DNA of 64,000 nucleotides from Iodidimonas muriae (GTDB taxonomy: Bacteria > Pseudomonadota > Alphaproteobacteria > Sphingomonadales > Rhodothalassiaceae), in the NCBI RefSeq assembly GCF_014647255.1, contig NZ_BMOV01000003.1, positions 124,001-188,000 of the forward strand. The letters are read 5' to 3'. This document shows, in pieces, positions 54,636 to 62,235 of the stretch. The notes below the pieces were generated by a model. It ran no database searches. It saw only the letters and a program-made list of their open reading frames with translations, and was not told the DNA's origin. The translations under genes were made by a program, and so were the position numbers. The stretch's first letter is position 1. Every line of letters starts with the position of its first letter.

Positions 54636-55841
54636 ATGACAGCTTTCAAGCGCATTTCCGATATGGGTGATTTAAGCGGCAAGGTGGCTCTCGTGCGGGC
54701 CGATCTGAATGTTCCCATGACAGATGGCAGGGTTGCCGATGATACCCGTATCCGGGCCGCCATCAGCACCGTGCGGGCCTTGCGCGAAAAAGGCGCCAAA
54801 GTGGCTTTGCTATCCCATTTTGGCCGCCCCAAAGGGCAGGTGGTGCCGGAGATGAGTCTCAGGCCCCTGCTGCCCGCTCTGGTGGCCGCTTTTAGCGAGC
54901 CGGTGGGATTTGCCGCGGATTGCATTGGCGCGGCGGCCCAGCAAGCCCTTGCCGAAAATACAGGCATTGTCTTGCTGGAAAATGTGCGCTTCCATGGGGG
55001 CGAAGAAGCCAATGATCCGGCCTTTGCCAAGGCCCTTGCAAGCCTTGGCGATCTTTATGTGAATGACGCCTTCTCCGCCGCCCATCGCGCCCATGCGTCC
55101 ACCGAAGGGCTGGCGCATTTTCTGCCCCGTTGCGCAGGGGAAACCATGGCTTTGGAGCTGGAGGCTCTGGAAAAGGCTTTGGGCAATCCGGCGCGTCCGG
55201 TGGCGGCCATTGTGGGCGGGGCCAAAGTGTCATCGAAGCTGGATGTGCTCACCCATCTGGTGGAAAAGGTGGATCATCTGATCATTGGCGGCGGCATGGC
55301 CAACACCTTTCTGTTCGCCAAGGGCTGCGCCATCGGCAATTCACTGGCCGAGCGTGATCTGGCGGATGTGGCCCGCGATATCCTTAGCCGCGCCGAAAAA
55401 GAAAACTGCGTCATCCATCTGCCTGTGGACGGCGTGGCAGCCAAGCAATTCGCGGAAAATGCCCCCAGCCGCACCGTGGCCCTGATTGATGGCCAAGCCA
55501 GCGATATTGGTGACGATGAAATGATCCTCGATGTGGGGCCCGCCACCATCAATGCCTTGAAAACCGTTCTTGCGGGGGCCAAAACACTGGTGTGGAACGG
55601 GCCATTGGGTGCCTTTGAAATTGCGCCTTTCGGTCAGGCCACTTTTGCGTTGGCGAAAGAAGCCGCACAGCTTACGGATGCTGGCCGCCTGCTTACTGTG
55701 GCCGGTGGCGGCGATACGGTTTCGGCGCTCAATATGGCAGGCGTTGCGGCACACTTCTCCCATATTTCCACGGCGGGCGGCGCCTTTCTGGAATGGATGG
55801 AAGGCAAAACGCTGCCGGGCGTTGCGGCACTCCTCAGCTGA
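54636..55841 (+). CDS. pgk: phosphoglycerate kinase
   Basis: 401-residue two-domain kinase that makes ATP in lower glycolysis. [30 protein letters not shown] near 17-46 (cited in part VRADLNVP), SHFGRPKGQ near 60, NVRFHGGEE near 116, [16 protein letters not shown] near 200, GGGMANTF and the C-terminal [10 protein letters not shown] with [11 protein letters not shown] near 347-365. ATG at 54636, 35 bp after the gap stop, with AAAGAGAGACAC. Confidence 0.97.
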   Translation: MTAFKRISDMGDLSGKVALVRADLNVPMTDGRVADDTRIRAAISTVRALREKGAKVALLSHFGRPKGQVVPEMSLRPLLPALVAAFSEPVGFAADCIGAAAQQALAENTGIVLLENVRFHGGEEANDPAFAKALASLGDLYVNDAFSAAHRAHASTEGLAHFLPRCAGETMALELEALEKALGNPARPVAAIVGGAKVSSKLDVLTHLVEKVDHLIIGGGMANTFLFAKGCAIGNSLAERDLADVARDILSRAEKENCVIHLPVDGVAAKQFAENAPSRTVALIDGQASDIGDDEMILDVGPATINALKTVLAGAKTLVWNGPLGAFEIAPFGQATFALAKEAAQLTDAGRLLTVAGGGDTVSALNMAGVAAHFSHISTAGGAFLEWMEGKTLPGVAALLS

Positions 55842-55931
55842 CCCTGCGATCGGCTCTTGGATGATTGCCGCCCGCGTCTCTGTAGTGTAAGCAAAAGCCA
55901 AACATTGGTCCTTCACTACAGGGGAAGTCGC

Positions 55932-56852
55932 ATGAAGGTCACCCGCACGGTCAAGAATATCCTTTCTTGGTATGAATCCGACAATCCGGGCACAAAAGCC
56001 AATCTGGCGCGCATCTTGATGGCAGGCCGCTTGGGCGGGACCGGTAAAATGGTCATCCTGCCGGTGGATCAGGGATTCGAGCATGGCCCCGCGCGGTCTT
56101 TTGCCCCCAATCCCGATGCCTATGATCCCCATTATCATTTCCAGCTTGCCATTGATGCGGGGCTGAACGCCTTCGCCACACCTTTGGGCATGTTGGAAGC
56201 CGGGGCCGATAGCTTTGCCGGACAAATTCCGCTGATCATGAAGGTCAACAGCTCCAATAGCTGGGCGCAGGAAAAGGATTCGGCGGTTTATGGCACGGTG
56301 GCGGATGCCTTACGGCTGGGCTGTTCGGCCATCGGCTTCACCATTTATCCCGGATCGGAATATTTCAACGAAATGGTCGAAGAAATCAGCGACCTGACCG
56401 CCGAAGCCAAAGCCGCCGGATTGGCTGTGGTGGTGTGGAGCTATCCCCGTGGCGGCCTGTTATCCAAAGACGGAGAAACCGCCATCGATGTATGCGCTTA
56501 TGCCGCCCATCTGGCAGCCCTGATCGGCGCCCATATCATCAAGGTGAAATTGCCGTCCGACCATGTGGAACAGGCCGACGCCAAAAAAGTGTATAAAGCA
56601 GAAAAGATCGACATTGCCACACCGGCAGCACGGGTGCGCCATGTAATGCAGTCGGCCTTTAACAGTCGTCGATTGGTGGTTTTTTCGGGCGGTGCGAAAA
56701 AAGGGGAAAACAGCGTGTTCGACGATGCCCGCGCCATCCGCGATGGCGGCGGCAATGGCTCGATCATTGGCCGCAACACCTTCCAGCGCCCGCGCAAGGA
56801 TGCGCTGGATATGCTTTCCAACATCATCGACATCTACAAAGGCAAAGCCTGA
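55932..56852 (+). CDS. fba: class I fructose-bisphosphate aldolase (DhnA/archaeal type)
   Basis: 306-residue aldolase of the DhnA-type class I family (Schiff-base, metal-independent). [28 protein letters not shown] near 45-72 (cited in part VDQGFEHGP) and [13 protein letters not shown] near 136; the Schiff-base Lys lies in the [11 protein letters not shown] segment near 203-213. [11 protein letters not shown] near 255 and [15 protein letters not shown] near 280 bind phosphate. The more usual alphaproteobacterial class II enzyme is not present here. Start at ATG 55932. A GC-rich hairpin without U tract (56859-56884) follows. Confidence 0.93.
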   Translation: MKVTRTVKNILSWYESDNPGTKANLARILMAGRLGGTGKMVILPVDQGFEHGPARSFAPNPDAYDPHYHFQLAIDAGLNAFATPLGMLEAGADSFAGQIPLIMKVNSSNSWAQEKDSAVYGTVADALRLGCSAIGFTIYPGSEYFNEMVEEISDLTAEAKAAGLAVVVWSYPRGGLLSKDGETAIDVCAYAAHLAALIGAHIIKVKLPSDHVEQADAKKVYKAEKIDIATPAARVRHVMQSAFNSRRLVVFSGGAKKGENSVFDDARAIRDGGGNGSIIGRNTFQRPRKDALDMLSNIIDIYKGKA

Positions 56853-56911
56853 CAATAAGGGGCCTGTGTCCGCTCGCAGGCCCCCCCTATCTTCAGGTCA
56901 AAAGGACCAGC

Positions 56912-57583
56912 ATGACAGACAATTCAATGCGCGAACGCCCCCGCCTTTATCTGATCACGCCAGCGCACTTCACGCTGGAATCGTTCAAAGGCGCTTTAAA
57001 AGCAGCATTTGAAGGCGGCGATATTGCCTGTGTGCAATTGCGCATGAAAGAAACCGGCGATGATCAGGTGCTTGCGGCAGCCAAAGCCCTGATGCCCATC
57101 GCCCATGCCCATGATGCCGCGTTTCTGATCAATGATCGGGCGGATCTGGCCGCACAGGCCGGAGCGGACGGGGTGCATCTGGGGCAGGAAGACGGCGATT
57201 TGGCAGAGGCCCGAAAAGTTCTGGGGCATGACAAGGATATCGGCGTCACCTGCCATAATTCGCGCCATTTGGCCTTTGAAGCCGGTGAAGCCGGGGCCGA
57301 TTATGTGGCCTTCGGGGCATTTTTTCCCAGCCAGACCAAAATTGCAAAAACCACCGCGGATCTGGAAACCATCCAGATATGGGCGGATATTTCCGAAATC
57401 CCCTGCGTTGCCATTGGCGGGATCACGGCAGAAAACTGTGCGCCTTTGGTAAAGGCCGGAGCAGATTTTCTGGCGGTCTCCGATGCGATCTGGTCCCATG
57501 AAAACGGCCCGAAAGCCGCCGTCTCCGCCTTTAATGCGGCCATTGATGCGGCCTTTATAAGCAAAGACGCATCCCCCGCATAA
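56912..57583 (+). CDS. thiE: thiamine phosphate synthase
   Basis: 223-residue TIM-barrel enzyme joining HMP-PP and thiazole phosphate. [11 protein letters not shown] at the start, [13 protein letters not shown] near 38 with the diphosphate-binding Arg/Lys, [34 protein letters not shown] near 71-104 (cited in part), [20 protein letters not shown] and [24 protein letters not shown] near 167-190. Fairly long gap-free spacing to fba (59 bp), with no TPP riboswitch. Thiamine supply fits the ThDP-dependent transketolase upstream, though that link may be chance. Confidence 0.9.
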   Translation: MTDNSMRERPRLYLITPAHFTLESFKGALKAAFEGGDIACVQLRMKETGDDQVLAAAKALMPIAHAHDAAFLINDRADLAAQAGADGVHLGQEDGDLAEARKVLGHDKDIGVTCHNSRHLAFEAGEAGADYVAFGAFFPSQTKIAKTTADLETIQIWADISEIPCVAIGGITAENCAPLVKAGADFLAVSDAIWSHENGPKAAVSAFNAAIDAAFISKDASPA

Positions 57584-57628
57584 CGGCTCAAGGCCGCCAA
57601 AAGATTGAATGACGCGCCCGCCTCTGTT

Positions 57629-57656
57629 AGGAGGTGAACGAAATTTCGTAAACCTC
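57629..57656 (+). promoter_or_regulatory. hairpin in the efp leader enclosing AGGAGG
   Basis: GAGGT (57631-57635) and ACCTC (57652-57656) flank the palindrome ACGAAATTTCGT (57638-57649), giving a stem with one internal loop. It lies 23-50 bp before the efp ATG and covers a strong Shine-Dalgarno-like AGGAGG. Confidence 0.4.
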
Positions 57657-57678
57657 TCTTGAAAAGTGACACTGTCTC

Positions 57679-58242
57679 ATGAAGATCGATGGGAATGCAG
57701 TCCGCCCCGGCAATGTGATCGAACATAAGGGCGGGCTTTGGCGCGCCGTGAAAATCCAGCACACCCAACCCGGCAAGGGTGGGGCTTATTTGCAGGTAGA
57801 ACTGAAAAACCTGCGCGATGGCTCCAAGCTCAATGAACGTTTCCGCTCGTCGGAAAAGGTTGAAAAGGTGCGTCTGGAACAGCGCGATTATCAATTCCTG
57901 TTCCATGAAGGCGATATGTTCACCTTCATGGATATTGAAAGCTACGAGCAGATTGCCCTTCCACAAGACGATATCGGCGAACAGGCGGTATTCTTGCGGG
58001 ATGGCATGGCTGTGCAGCTTGAAATGTATGATGGAGCCCCCTTGGGCGTGCATCTGCCCGAACAGGTGGAATTGACCGTCGCCGAAACCGAACCGGTGGT
58101 GAAAGGGCAAACCGCATCGTCATCCTACAAGCCCGCACGGATGGACAATGGCGTGCGCGTGATGGTGCCGCCCTTCGTCAATGAAGGCGACCGGATCGTG
58201 GTGGCCACGGAAGACACCAGCTATGTAAAGCGGGCAGACTGA
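57679..58242 (+). CDS. efp: elongation factor P
   Basis: 187-residue factor that rescues ribosomes stalled at polyproline. Three domains: [24 protein letters not shown], the loop [19 protein letters not shown] with the target Lys near residue 36, then the OB domains with [24 protein letters not shown] and [20 protein letters not shown] at the C-terminus. The ATG has no good Shine-Dalgarno nearby; AGGAGG lies in a leader hairpin further up. It overlaps suhB by one base. Confidence 0.96.
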   Translation: MKIDGNAVRPGNVIEHKGGLWRAVKIQHTQPGKGGAYLQVELKNLRDGSKLNERFRSSEKVEKVRLEQRDYQFLFHEGDMFTFMDIESYEQIALPQDDIGEQAVFLRDGMAVQLEMYDGAPLGVHLPEQVELTVAETEPVVKGQTASSSYKPARMDNGVRVMVPPFVNEGDRIVVATEDTSYVKRAD

Positions 58243-59042
58243 TGGCCCGTCGTTCCCCCCTTGTAAACGTCATGGCATCGGCGGCCAACAAAGCCGCCCG
58301 CAATCTGCGCCGCGATTTCGGTGAAGTCGAGCATTTGCAGGTGTCGAAAAAAGGCCCGGCGGATTTCGTCTCGGAAGCCGACCGACGTGCCGAAGCCATC
58401 TTGTTCGATGAGCTGAAAAAAGCCCGCCCGCGCTTTGGTTTTTTAATGGAAGAGCGCGGTGTGGTAGAAGGCGATGATGCCAGCACCCGCTGGATCGTTG
58501 ATCCTTTGGACGGGACCACCAATTTCCTGCATGGCCTGCCCCATTGGGCCATCACCATCGCCGTTGAAGAGCGCGGTGAAATTGTTTCCGGCATCGTTTA
58601 TGATGTTTTGAAAGATGAACTGTTCTGGGCCGATAAGGGCAATGGCGCCTTCGTGAATGACCAGCGTTTGCGGGTGTCTGGCCGGTCCACCATGGCCAGC
58701 GCTTTATTGGCCACGGGCATCCCCTTCATGGGCAAGCCAGATCATCCGGTCTTTCTTGCACAATTGGCCGCCTTCATGCCCGAAGTGGCAGGGGTGCGGC
58801 GCTTTGGCTCTGCGGCCCTTGATCTGGCCTATGTGGCCGCTGGCCGTTATGAAGGCTTTTGGGAACAGGACCTTAGCACCTGGGATATGGCCGCTGGCCT
58901 GTTGCTGGTACGCGAAGCCGGGGGCTTTGCCACCGACATCAAGGGTGGCAGCCGGATTTTGGAAACGGGAAGCATTGTGGCGGCCAACCCTGCTTTGCAT
59001 CAGCCCATGCTGAAAATTCTGAAATCCGCTGGGAAGCGTTAA
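58242..59042 (+). CDS. suhB: inositol monophosphatase family protein (SuhB-like)
   Basis: 266-residue Mg-dependent phosphatase. DFVSEADRRAEAILFDELKKARP near 44-66, LMEERG near 68, the signature WIVDPLDGTTNFLHGLPHWAITIAV near 85-109 and the C-terminal WDMAAGLLLVREAGGFATDI near 213-232. Its ATG overlaps the efp stop by one base, a pairing (efp-suhB) common in alphaproteobacteria. Besides phosphatase activity, E. coli SuhB acts in rRNA antitermination; whether that holds here is unknown. Confidence 0.93.
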   Translation: MARRSPLVNVMASAANKAARNLRRDFGEVEHLQVSKKGPADFVSEADRRAEAILFDELKKARPRFGFLMEERGVVEGDDASTRWIVDPLDGTTNFLHGLPHWAITIAVEERGEIVSGIVYDVLKDELFWADKGNGAFVNDQRLRVSGRSTMASALLATGIPFMGKPDHPVFLAQLAAFMPEVAGVRRFGSAALDLAYVAAGRYEGFWEQDLSTWDMAAGLLLVREAGGFATDIKGGSRILETGSIVAANPALHQPMLKILKSAGKR

Positions 59043-59053
59043 GCGGACCGGAA

Positions 59054-59773
59054 ATGACACATAAAACGGGGCGTTTTTTGCTGTTGGTCGGGATGATGGG
59101 AGGGCTTTTCTCCTTCCAAACCAGTGCCCAACAAGAAGACGCCCCCGTTGGCTGGCCTTATCGCCCGCAAACCCGCGACCTGCCGGTGCCCATGCCCGCG
59201 CAGCCAGAGCCAAAAAAAACCGACGATCCCAAAGCGGCGGAAAGCCCGCGCAAATCCGGTTATCCGAAAAAAATCCCCGAACGGGAAAAGCCGGTTCCCT
59301 ACAAAATCCTGCCCCAAGCACCCTCTGAAGAGGCGTCCCAAACCGAGTCGCACTCTTCAAGCGATCCCGACAGCCCCGCCATGAATGCCATTGCGCCTTT
59401 AGAGCGGTTTTTGCTGCCGGTGCCGGAGCTTGATTTTACCTATGATGCAGGCCGCATCGCCCTGACGCGGGATGAAGTGAACCAGTTGAACCGCTTGGCC
59501 CAACGCTTGCGGGCCGGTACGGAAAAGATCACCATCACCGCATGGGCGGCCCCTATTTCAAACCCTGTTTCAAACTCTGGTTCCGGCTCCGCAGCACAAG
59601 AGGCCCGAACCGTCCTTGAACATGCCCTGGCCCGCTGTTTGGCCGTGCGGGGATTTCTGGTGCGTGAAGGCATCGCGCTCAACCGCATGACCATCCATGC
59701 CCTTGCCAGCCCCGAACAAGGCGCTTCAAAAAAGGCCCGGCTCATGATCCGACAAGAAAAGCCCACGCCCTGA
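59054..59773 (+). CDS. exported OmpA-like protein with proline-rich linker
   Basis: 239 residues with a signal peptide (RFLLLVGMMGGLFSFQTSAQ), then ~90 residues rich in Pro, Lys and Glu, then a C-terminal OmpA-like fold: IALTRDEVNQLNRLAQRL, ITITAWAAPISN, and RCLAVRGFLVREGIALNRMTIHALA. The canonical peptidoglycan-binding Asp/Arg pair is not clearly kept, so binding to peptidoglycan is uncertain. It sits 11 bp after suhB and 149 bp before the ExbB/MotA-like gene, and the three envelope genes probably work together. Confidence 0.75.
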   Translation: MTHKTGRFLLLVGMMGGLFSFQTSAQQEDAPVGWPYRPQTRDLPVPMPAQPEPKKTDDPKAAESPRKSGYPKKIPEREKPVPYKILPQAPSEEASQTESHSSSDPDSPAMNAIAPLERFLLPVPELDFTYDAGRIALTRDEVNQLNRLAQRLRAGTEKITITAWAAPISNPVSNSGSGSAAQEARTVLEHALARCLAVRGFLVREGIALNRMTIHALASPEQGASKKARLMIRQEKPTP

Positions 59774-59922
59774 CGGCAGCACAAGCCCACAAGGCCAGCG
59801 CTGCCATAGAAGCGGCCAAATGCTGTATAAAATAATCCCCGGCAAATGATTTCGATTGCGCTATAAATGCTTTAGAAAGGGCCATGGAACTTAAAAGGGC
59901 TGGGGCACTTATCGGAGCGATT

Positions 59923-61128
59923 ATGAACGGACAACAACGCTTTCTCAATCGGATGATCGTGTTCGTGCTGGCAGTGGCGCTTTTGGCCGCCGTGCTGGCG
60001 GAACAGCTTTCAACGGCATTTCTGGCCAATCCCTTGCTGAACGGGATTATTGGCGTGGTTTTGCTTTTGGGTATTGTCTATAGCTTCCGCCAAGTGCTGA
60101 TGCTGAAGCCTGAAACCGAATGGCTCAAGGCATATCGCCGCGGCAATGAAAGCCTTCCCGAACGCAGCCCGCGCCTGCTTGGCCCCTTGGCGGCAATGAT
60201 CGGCGATCAGGCCGGTGACCGGCCGGTGCGTATGACCGCCATGTCCATGCGTTCTTTGCTCGATAGCGTCGATTCGCGCCTTGATGAAGGCCGCGAAATT
60301 TCGCGTTATCTTACCCGGCTTTTGATTTTCCTCGGCCTGTTGGGCACCTTTTGGGGATTGCTGGCGGTGCTGGCGGCCATTGGCAACACCATCCAAAGCC
60401 TGAGCGTTGAAACCAGCGATCTCAGCTTGATGTTTGATGCTTTGAAGCGCGGCCTTGAAGAGCCTTTAAGCGGCATGGCCATTGCGTTTTCCTCTTCATT
60501 ATTCGGCCTTGCGGGGTCCGTCATATTGGGCTTTCTCGATCTTCAATCGGGTCAGGCACAAAACCGCTTTTACAATAATCTGGAAGACTGGCTGTCCACC
60601 GTGGCCAAGGTGTCACGCGGCGGCCCGTCCATGGATATGGGCGATGAAGATGGTGCCAGCCTTGCGGCCGGGTCGTATCTCAGCGCCTTGCTGGAACAAA
60701 CCGCCGATAGTCTCGATCAGCTCCGCCGTACCATGGAGCAATCGGAAACCGCGCGGGGAGATGCCAATGCCGGGCTGATGCGCCTGTCGGAAGGTTTATC
60801 CGCCCTCACCGATCAGATGCGGTCCGATCAGGCCGTCACAAAACGCCTGACCGATGCCCAGATCCACACCCAGCGCACATTGGAACGCTTTGTGGACAGT
60901 GCTGATGCGCAAACCATCAGCCTTGATGATGTTTCCATGACCCATTTGCGGAATATGGATCTCAGCCTGCGAAAATTGCTGGAAGATCAAAACCGCGCAT
61001 CGGAGAAAACCGGCGACCTTTTGCGCTCGGAAATGAAAATGCTGGCCCGCACACTGGCCGCCGCCCTTGACCGCAAGCCCTCACAGAACCGCCCGTCCGG
61101 CAGCCCTCAAGGAGATGAAGGGCAATGA
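59923..61128 (+). CDS. MotA/TolQ/ExbB-like inner-membrane proton-channel protein
   Basis: About 401 residues with four membrane helices: MIVFVLAVALLAAVLA, LLNGIIGVVLLLGIVYSF, LLIFLGLLGTFWGLLAVLAAIG (with the GLLGTFWGL motif) and IAFSSSLFGLAGSVILGFLDL. After them comes a ~180-residue cytoplasmic tail with coiled-coil character. The third/fourth helix pair resembles the channel half of MotA/ExbB. It overlaps the MotB/OmpA-like gene by 4 bases. The ATG at 59923 (GGAG upstream) is preferred to one at 59884. This pair is a conserved alphaproteobacterial locus beside suhB, of unknown function. Confidence 0.83.
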   Translation: MNGQQRFLNRMIVFVLAVALLAAVLAEQLSTAFLANPLLNGIIGVVLLLGIVYSFRQVLMLKPETEWLKAYRRGNESLPERSPRLLGPLAAMIGDQAGDRPVRMTAMSMRSLLDSVDSRLDEGREISRYLTRLLIFLGLLGTFWGLLAVLAAIGNTIQSLSVETSDLSLMFDALKRGLEEPLSGMAIAFSSSLFGLAGSVILGFLDLQSGQAQNRFYNNLEDWLSTVAKVSRGGPSMDMGDEDGASLAAGSYLSALLEQTADSLDQLRRTMEQSETARGDANAGLMRLSEGLSALTDQMRSDQAVTKRLTDAQIHTQRTLERFVDSADAQTISLDDVSMTHLRNMDLSLRKLLEDQNRASEKTGDLLRSEMKMLARTLAAALDRKPSQNRPSGSPQGDEGQ

Positions 61129-62219
61129 GCCTGCGTACCGCAAGACGGCGCAATGATGGTGGCGACGATACGTGGCCGGGCTTTGTGGATGCCCTGTCCA
61201 CTTTGCTGCTGGTTCTGGTGTTTTTGCTGTCCATCTTCGCCTTGGCGCAGTTTTTTCTCGGCGCGGCGCTTTCAGGGCGCGATGCGGCATTGGAACGTCT
61301 GCGCGATCAGGTGGCGGAACTGGGGCAGCTTTTGAATCTGGAACGGCAATCCAATGCCGACCTGCGCGACAGCCTTGGGGCCTTGTCTGCCAATCTGCAA
61401 ACCATCCGGTCAGAGCGCGATGATCTCTCGAACCAGATCAGCGGTCTGGAAAGCGCATTGGAAGATGCGCGCAACAAACTGGCCGAAGCGGACATGCAGG
61501 CCGCAAGCCACAGTCAGGATATGGCAGACCTGCAAGAACGCTATCAAAGCACCGCCGAAGATCTGGCACAGGAAAAAGAACTGTCCGCCGCGGCACGCAA
61601 TCGGGTGGCCGAATTACAAGCCAGCCTGACCGCCTTGCGCCAGCAACTGGCGCGGCTGGAAGCGGCCCTTGATGCCTCGGAACAGCGCGATAAAGAACAA
61701 CAGGCCACCATTGTCGATCTAGGCCGCCGTCTCAATGTGGCGCTGGCGCAAAAGGTGGAGGAACTGGCCGGCTTCCGTTCGGAATTTTTTGGCCGCCTGC
61801 GCGAAGTATTGGGCCAACGCAGCGATATCCGCATTGAGGGTGACCGCTTCATTTTTCAATCGGAATTGCTGTTTGCCTCTGGCAGTGCGGCTTTGGGGTT
61901 CGAGGGACGCACGCAAATGCGTCAGGTGGCCCAAACGCTTTTGCAAATCACCGGACAAATTCCCTCGGATATCGATTGGGTATTGCGGGTGGATGGCCAT
62001 ACGGACAAACGCCCCATCAGCACCGCCCAATTTTCCAATAATTGGGAGCTATCGGCGGCGCGGGCCATTTCCGTGGTGCAATTCCTGATCAGCGAAGGGG
62101 TGCCCCCGCAACGCCTCGTGGCGGCGGGCTTTGGTGAATATCAGCCCATAGCACAAGGGGACAGCGCCGAAGATCTGCGCCGCAATCGCCGCATCGAAAT
62201 GCGTTTCACCCAGCGCTAA
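61125..62219 (+). CDS. MotB/OmpA-like peptidoglycan-binding stator-type protein
   Basis: 364 residues. One N-terminal helix with an acidic residue at its start (WPGFVDALSTLLLVLVFLLS, Asp near residue 22, equivalent to the ion-carrying Asp of MotB), a long periplasmic coiled coil (about 45-205), and a C-terminal OmpA domain with LLFASGSAAL, VDGHTDKRPI, NNWELSAARAISVVQFL and RRIEMRF, with peptidoglycan-binding Asp/Arg intact. Together with the preceding gene it forms a proton-driven unit that spans inner membrane to cell wall. No flagellar, Tol or Ton genes are near. Confidence 0.87.
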   Translation: MSLRTARRRNDGGDDTWPGFVDALSTLLLVLVFLLSIFALAQFFLGAALSGRDAALERLRDQVAELGQLLNLERQSNADLRDSLGALSANLQTIRSERDDLSNQISGLESALEDARNKLAEADMQAASHSQDMADLQERYQSTAEDLAQEKELSAAARNRVAELQASLTALRQQLARLEAALDASEQRDKEQQATIVDLGRRLNVALAQKVEELAGFRSEFFGRLREVLGQRSDIRIEGDRFIFQSELLFASGSAALGFEGRTQMRQVAQTLLQITGQIPSDIDWVLRVDGHTDKRPISTAQFSNNWELSAARAISVVQFLISEGVPPQRLVAAGFGEYQPIAQGDSAEDLRRNRRIEMRFTQR

Positions 62220-62235
62220 ACCTTGGGGTCATATT

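Noticed and set aside
56859-56884. Terminator after fba
   Set aside because: GGGGCCTG/CAGGCCCC forms a solid 8-bp stem, but no T run follows (CCCTATC), so an intrinsic terminator is doubtful; thiE may be read from the same transcript.
56853-56911. TPP riboswitch before thiE
   Set aside because: Only 59 bp separate fba and thiE, too short for a TPP aptamer, and the conserved CUGAGA and ACCUGA-type elements are not seen.
59923-62219. Zorya-type anti-phage system (ZorA/ZorB-like pair)
   Set aside because: The pair has the right general architecture, but no ZorC, ZorD or ZorE-like helicase/nuclease gene is near, and the suhB neighbourhood suggests a core gene set rather than a defence island.
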